Positions 62,061-64,000 of a DNA stretch of 64,000 bases are shown one piece after another. A model generated the notes under the pieces. It searched no databases and had not been told where the DNA came from. It was given only the letters and a program-made list of their open reading frames with translations. A program made the translations under genes and the position numbers. This DNA comes from Luteitalea sp. (GTDB lineage: Bacteria > Acidobacteriota > Vicinamibacteria > Vicinamibacterales > Vicinamibacteraceae): NCBI GenBank assembly GCA_009377605.1, contig WHTT01000019.1, positions 1-64,000 of the forward strand. The letters are read 5' to 3'. Position 1 is the first letter of the stretch. Each line of letters opens with the position of its first letter.

Positions 62061-62995
62061 GGATAGCGTATACCCTCGAGCGCCTCGGCGCTCCTCCAGA
62101 TTTCTCGGTCGAGCTCTTCCACCATGCGGTCGAGCTTCGTCATCTCTGGTGGGAAGTTGACCGAGCCAAACGGATCCACGCGGCGGCCCACGACATATTC
62201 GGCGTTCACCGGCCGCCAGCGGTAGAAGAACTGCTGGTTCTTCTCGCGGACCACTCCCCGCAACGCCTCGAGTTGCTCCAGTTGCGCGCCGCTCGCCGGG
62301 CGCATGTGGTCCGGGCCAAGCCCCAGCGCCTCCATCAAGATGCCCGCGACGAGCCGGTGGCCGTTCTCGTTGAGGTGAATGCCGTTGATCGTCAACGGCG
62401 CGGCGGCCTGCTCGATCAGACGCTTGGTTGGCGTGAACAGATCGGCGAACATGACGCCGTTCCGCACCGCGACCCGCCGCATCACCTCCGTATAGCTGGC
62501 AAGGTCCCGGTTGCGGCTCGCGACGTCGACCTGCTCGAGGCGCGGCAGTCGCTCGTGCGCAATAGGAGAAACCAGCACCACGCGTGGCGCTGATGTGCCG
62601 TTGTACGAACGTTGTAGATGTTCCTTTACGTACGCATCGAGATCGCGCTCGAACGTTGGGAGACCGGCGTCTCCCTCGAAGGATTCGTTCACGCCAAAGA
62701 ACGCGAGGATGACATCCGCCTTCTGCTCCTCGAGATGCGTCGGTGCAGCGGGGAAGTTCAGCGGCCGCGGCTGAAGCGTGATCGTATCCGCGCTCCATCC
62801 GAGATTGCGCATCGTGAGCTCGAGCTCCGGAAAGCGCGTCATGAGCAACGTTTCGAAATAGTTGAAATGTTGCATGCGCTCCGCCTGCGTGTTGCCGAGC
62901 AAGATGATGCGGTCACCTTTGCGAAGCTCCAGAGCGTGGGGTTGAGCCTGGGCTCCGGCGATCGACGACGCCATCAGCACCGCGCAGGCGAGCAT
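62057..62995 (-). CDS. Secreted SGNH/GDSL-type hydrolase
   Basis: A 312-residue esterase-like enzyme. It has a signal peptide (MLACAVLMASSIAGAQAQ, about 1-18), block I ILLGNTQAERM in which GNT replaces GDS, FFGVNESFEG as the Asn block, and the C-terminal NGIHLNENGH with the catalytic His. Such variants are typical of secreted sugar-ester hydrolases. ATG 62995 is chosen because the upstream frame runs over the family B repeat. Overlaps the propeller gene by 4 nt. Confidence 0.85.
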   Translation of the reverse strand: MLACAVLMASSIAGAQAQPHALELRKGDRIILLGNTQAERMQHFNYFETLLMTRFPELELTMRNLGWSADTITLQPRPLNFPAAPTHLEEQKADVILAFFGVNESFEGDAGLPTFERDLDAYVKEHLQRSYNGTSAPRVVLVSPIAHERLPRLEQVDVASRNRDLASYTEVMRRVAVRNGVMFADLFTPTKRLIEQAAAPLTINGIHLNENGHRLVAGILMEALGLGPDHMRPASGAQLEQLEALRGVVREKNQQFFYRWRPVNAEYVVGRRVDPFGSVNFPPEMTKLDRMVEELDREIWRSAEALEGIRYP

Positions 62996-63000
62996 CGGGA

Positions 63001-63063
63001 AAAAGGGGACAGGCCCCTTTCTCGTCCTGCGATCACCAGAAAAAGGGGTCCGTCCCCTTTTTC
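63001..63063. repeat. Two family B palindromes
   Basis: AAAGGGG-ACAGG-CCCCTTT near 63004-63022 and AAAAAGGGG-TCCGT-CCCCTTTTT at about 63040-63062, both with perfect stems. The first matches the copy at 13728 over 21 bases. They fill the gap between the TonB receptor stop and the SGNH start. Confidence 0.85.
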
Positions 63064-63066
63064 GTT

Positions 63067-64000
63067 TCACCACGAGAACCTCAATGACGCCTGCATGACG
63101 CGTGGCTGCCGGGTGCCGGTGACTTCTCCGAAACGCTCGTTCACCTGGTTGCCCTCCTCGTCGAAGTCCGCCCCGGTGTCAATACTCGAGAACTGCGTAT
63201 GATTGAACAGGTTGTACACTTCCCAGCGCAGCTGCAACGCACGGCGGTCGCCAAATGGGATGTTCTTGAAGAGCGTCAGGTCCCAGTTGTGCCAGCCGGG
63301 ATTGCGGATGATGTCGCGGCGCTGGTTGCCGTGCTCGCTGCGCGGCGGCACCTCTCCTTTTTCCGGACGACGAAAGACGGACGTGTCGAACCAGCTTTCG
63401 AGGCTGCGCTCGCCGCTCGACAACCGAGGATCACCCGTGACGCCGATACGGGTCCCATCGCCGCCGCCCGCAATGTCGGCCTCATCGGTTGTCGAGAACC
63501 CCACGCCGGTCGGCGTCCCGCTCGCGAACGCCGTGATCCCCGAGAGCTGCCAGTTGTCGAGCAGCGCGGCGACGAGAACGTTGTTCCACAGACGGCTCGC
63601 GCGCGGTAGATCCCAAGTGTAGTTGATGACGGCCACGTGGGTCTGGTCGTATCCGGAGAGACTATACGACCAGTCCCTTGCGTCCTGATACAAGGGCAGC
63701 CCCGCGCCATCGCCCGATCCCATATCGCGCGACCGCGACAGTGTGTATGCTACGCCAAACTGGAATCCCTGCGTGAATCGGCGGTTCACCTGCACCTGCA
63801 AGGCATCGTAGTTCGACTCGCCGGAGTTCTCGTAGAAGGTGATGCCGGCGTAGCCAGGAAACGGCCGGTAGAAATTGTCAGAGAGCGGTGTACCCGTGGT
63901 GACATCCTGGTTCGCCGACAGAAAACGCGCGCCGTAGGGCACGTTGTTGATGCTGCGCGACTGGGGCAAGCGCTCCCCGCGGCTGCCGACGTACGCAGCA
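63067..64000 (-). CDS. TonB-dependent receptor, C-terminal part
   Basis: The 3' end of a fifth receptor, open to the window edge; at least 310 residues. It contains barrel strands such as YVGSRGERLPQ, NYDALQVQVNRRFTQG and RWEVYNLFNHTQF, and ends in LRFSW with the C-terminal aromatic. The upstream part lies outside the window. It precedes the SGNH, propeller-cupredoxin and ThuA genes on the same strand, suggesting shared transcription, although repeats lie between. Confidence 0.88.
   Translation of the reverse strand, partial: AAYVGSRGERLPQSRSINNVPYGARFLSANQDVTTGTPLSDNFYRPFPGYAGITFYENSGESNYDALQVQVNRRFTQGFQFGVAYTLSRSRDMGSGDGAGLPLYQDARDWSYSLSGYDQTHVAVINYTWDLPRASRLWNNVLVAALLDNWQLSGITAFASGTPTGVGFSTTDEADIAGGGDGTRIGVTGDPRLSSGERSLESWFDTSVFRRPEKGEVPPRSEHGNQRRDIIRNPGWHNWDLTLFKNIPFGDRRALQLRWEVYNLFNHTQFSSIDTGADFDEEGNQVNERFGEVTGTRQPRVMQASLRFSW

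Noticed and set aside
62061-62798. N-terminal extension of the propeller-cupredoxin frame
   Set aside because: It lies over the SGNH gene in another frame, is low-complexity Arg-rich, and the ATGA overlap at 62060 gives a clear start.

Overview
The window looks like chromosomal DNA of a high-GC Acidobacteriota, most likely of the Vicinamibacteria type. Lineage is an inference. It rests on five large TonB-dependent receptors of the carboxypeptidase-regulatory (CarboxypepD_reg) class, a ThuA / propeller-HEAT / SGNH-hydrolase secreted cluster, a YpdA-type thiol oxidoreductase, and gene gaps filled with palindromes and short-unit tandem arrays. I saw no rRNA or tRNA gene, CRISPR array or intact transposase.

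Layout. 1-220: possible edge of a mobile element. 221-8851: glycerol kinase (glpK), helicase recD2, a Gfo/Idh/MocA oxidoreductase, the lactate-utilisation genes lutABC and a glycerophosphodiester phosphodiesterase. 8949-16078: a MoxR-type ATPase with a VWA partner, a YpdA-like flavoprotein, a cobalamin-type binding protein, folE, a TPR protein and a 3-hydroxyacyl-CoA dehydrogenase. 16078-30127: four TonB-dependent receptors in two subfamilies, one broken by a single-base frameshift and one coupled to a RES/Xre toxin-antitoxin module. 30205-42308: a HEPN/MNT pair, an aldehyde dehydrogenase, a gamma-glutamylcyclotransferase-like protein, a double ABC exporter operon, an HD hydrolase, a NUDIX hydrolase, a YjbQ protein, tsaD and mtnA. 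42409-53462: a surface-glycan-like cluster (FkbM methyltransferase, pyruvyl transferase, asparagine-synthetase-like enzyme, flippase-like membrane protein, two glycosyltransferases, secreted propeller protein, polytopic membrane protein). 53459-57940: cytidine deaminase, an ECF sigma / anti-sigma / DUF4097 operon and a second RES/Xre module. 57964-64000: ThuA protein, propeller-HEAT-cupredoxin protein, SGNH hydrolase and the end of a fifth TonB receptor, all on the minus strand.

How parts work together. LutA, LutB and LutC are expected to form the iron-sulfur lactate oxidase. The two ATPase-permease pairs at 34674-38192 form one ABC-2 export operon. The sigma, anti-sigma and DUF4097 genes overlap or nearly abut and look like an envelope-response unit. 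The TonB receptors, SGNH hydrolase, ThuA protein and propeller-cupredoxin protein suggest uptake and breakdown of glycans, but the sequence does not fix a substrate.

Most unusual feature. The gene gaps hold several repeat types: 24-bp inverted palindromes, a 30-bp near-perfect hairpin, a 166-bp MITE-like element, and degenerate tandem arrays whose units are 7, 8 or 9 nt. These often begin exactly at a stop codon, so about ten genes end inside a repeat. At two convergent junctions the octamer arrays face each other. One nonamer array lies inside a reading frame and encodes a signal peptide.
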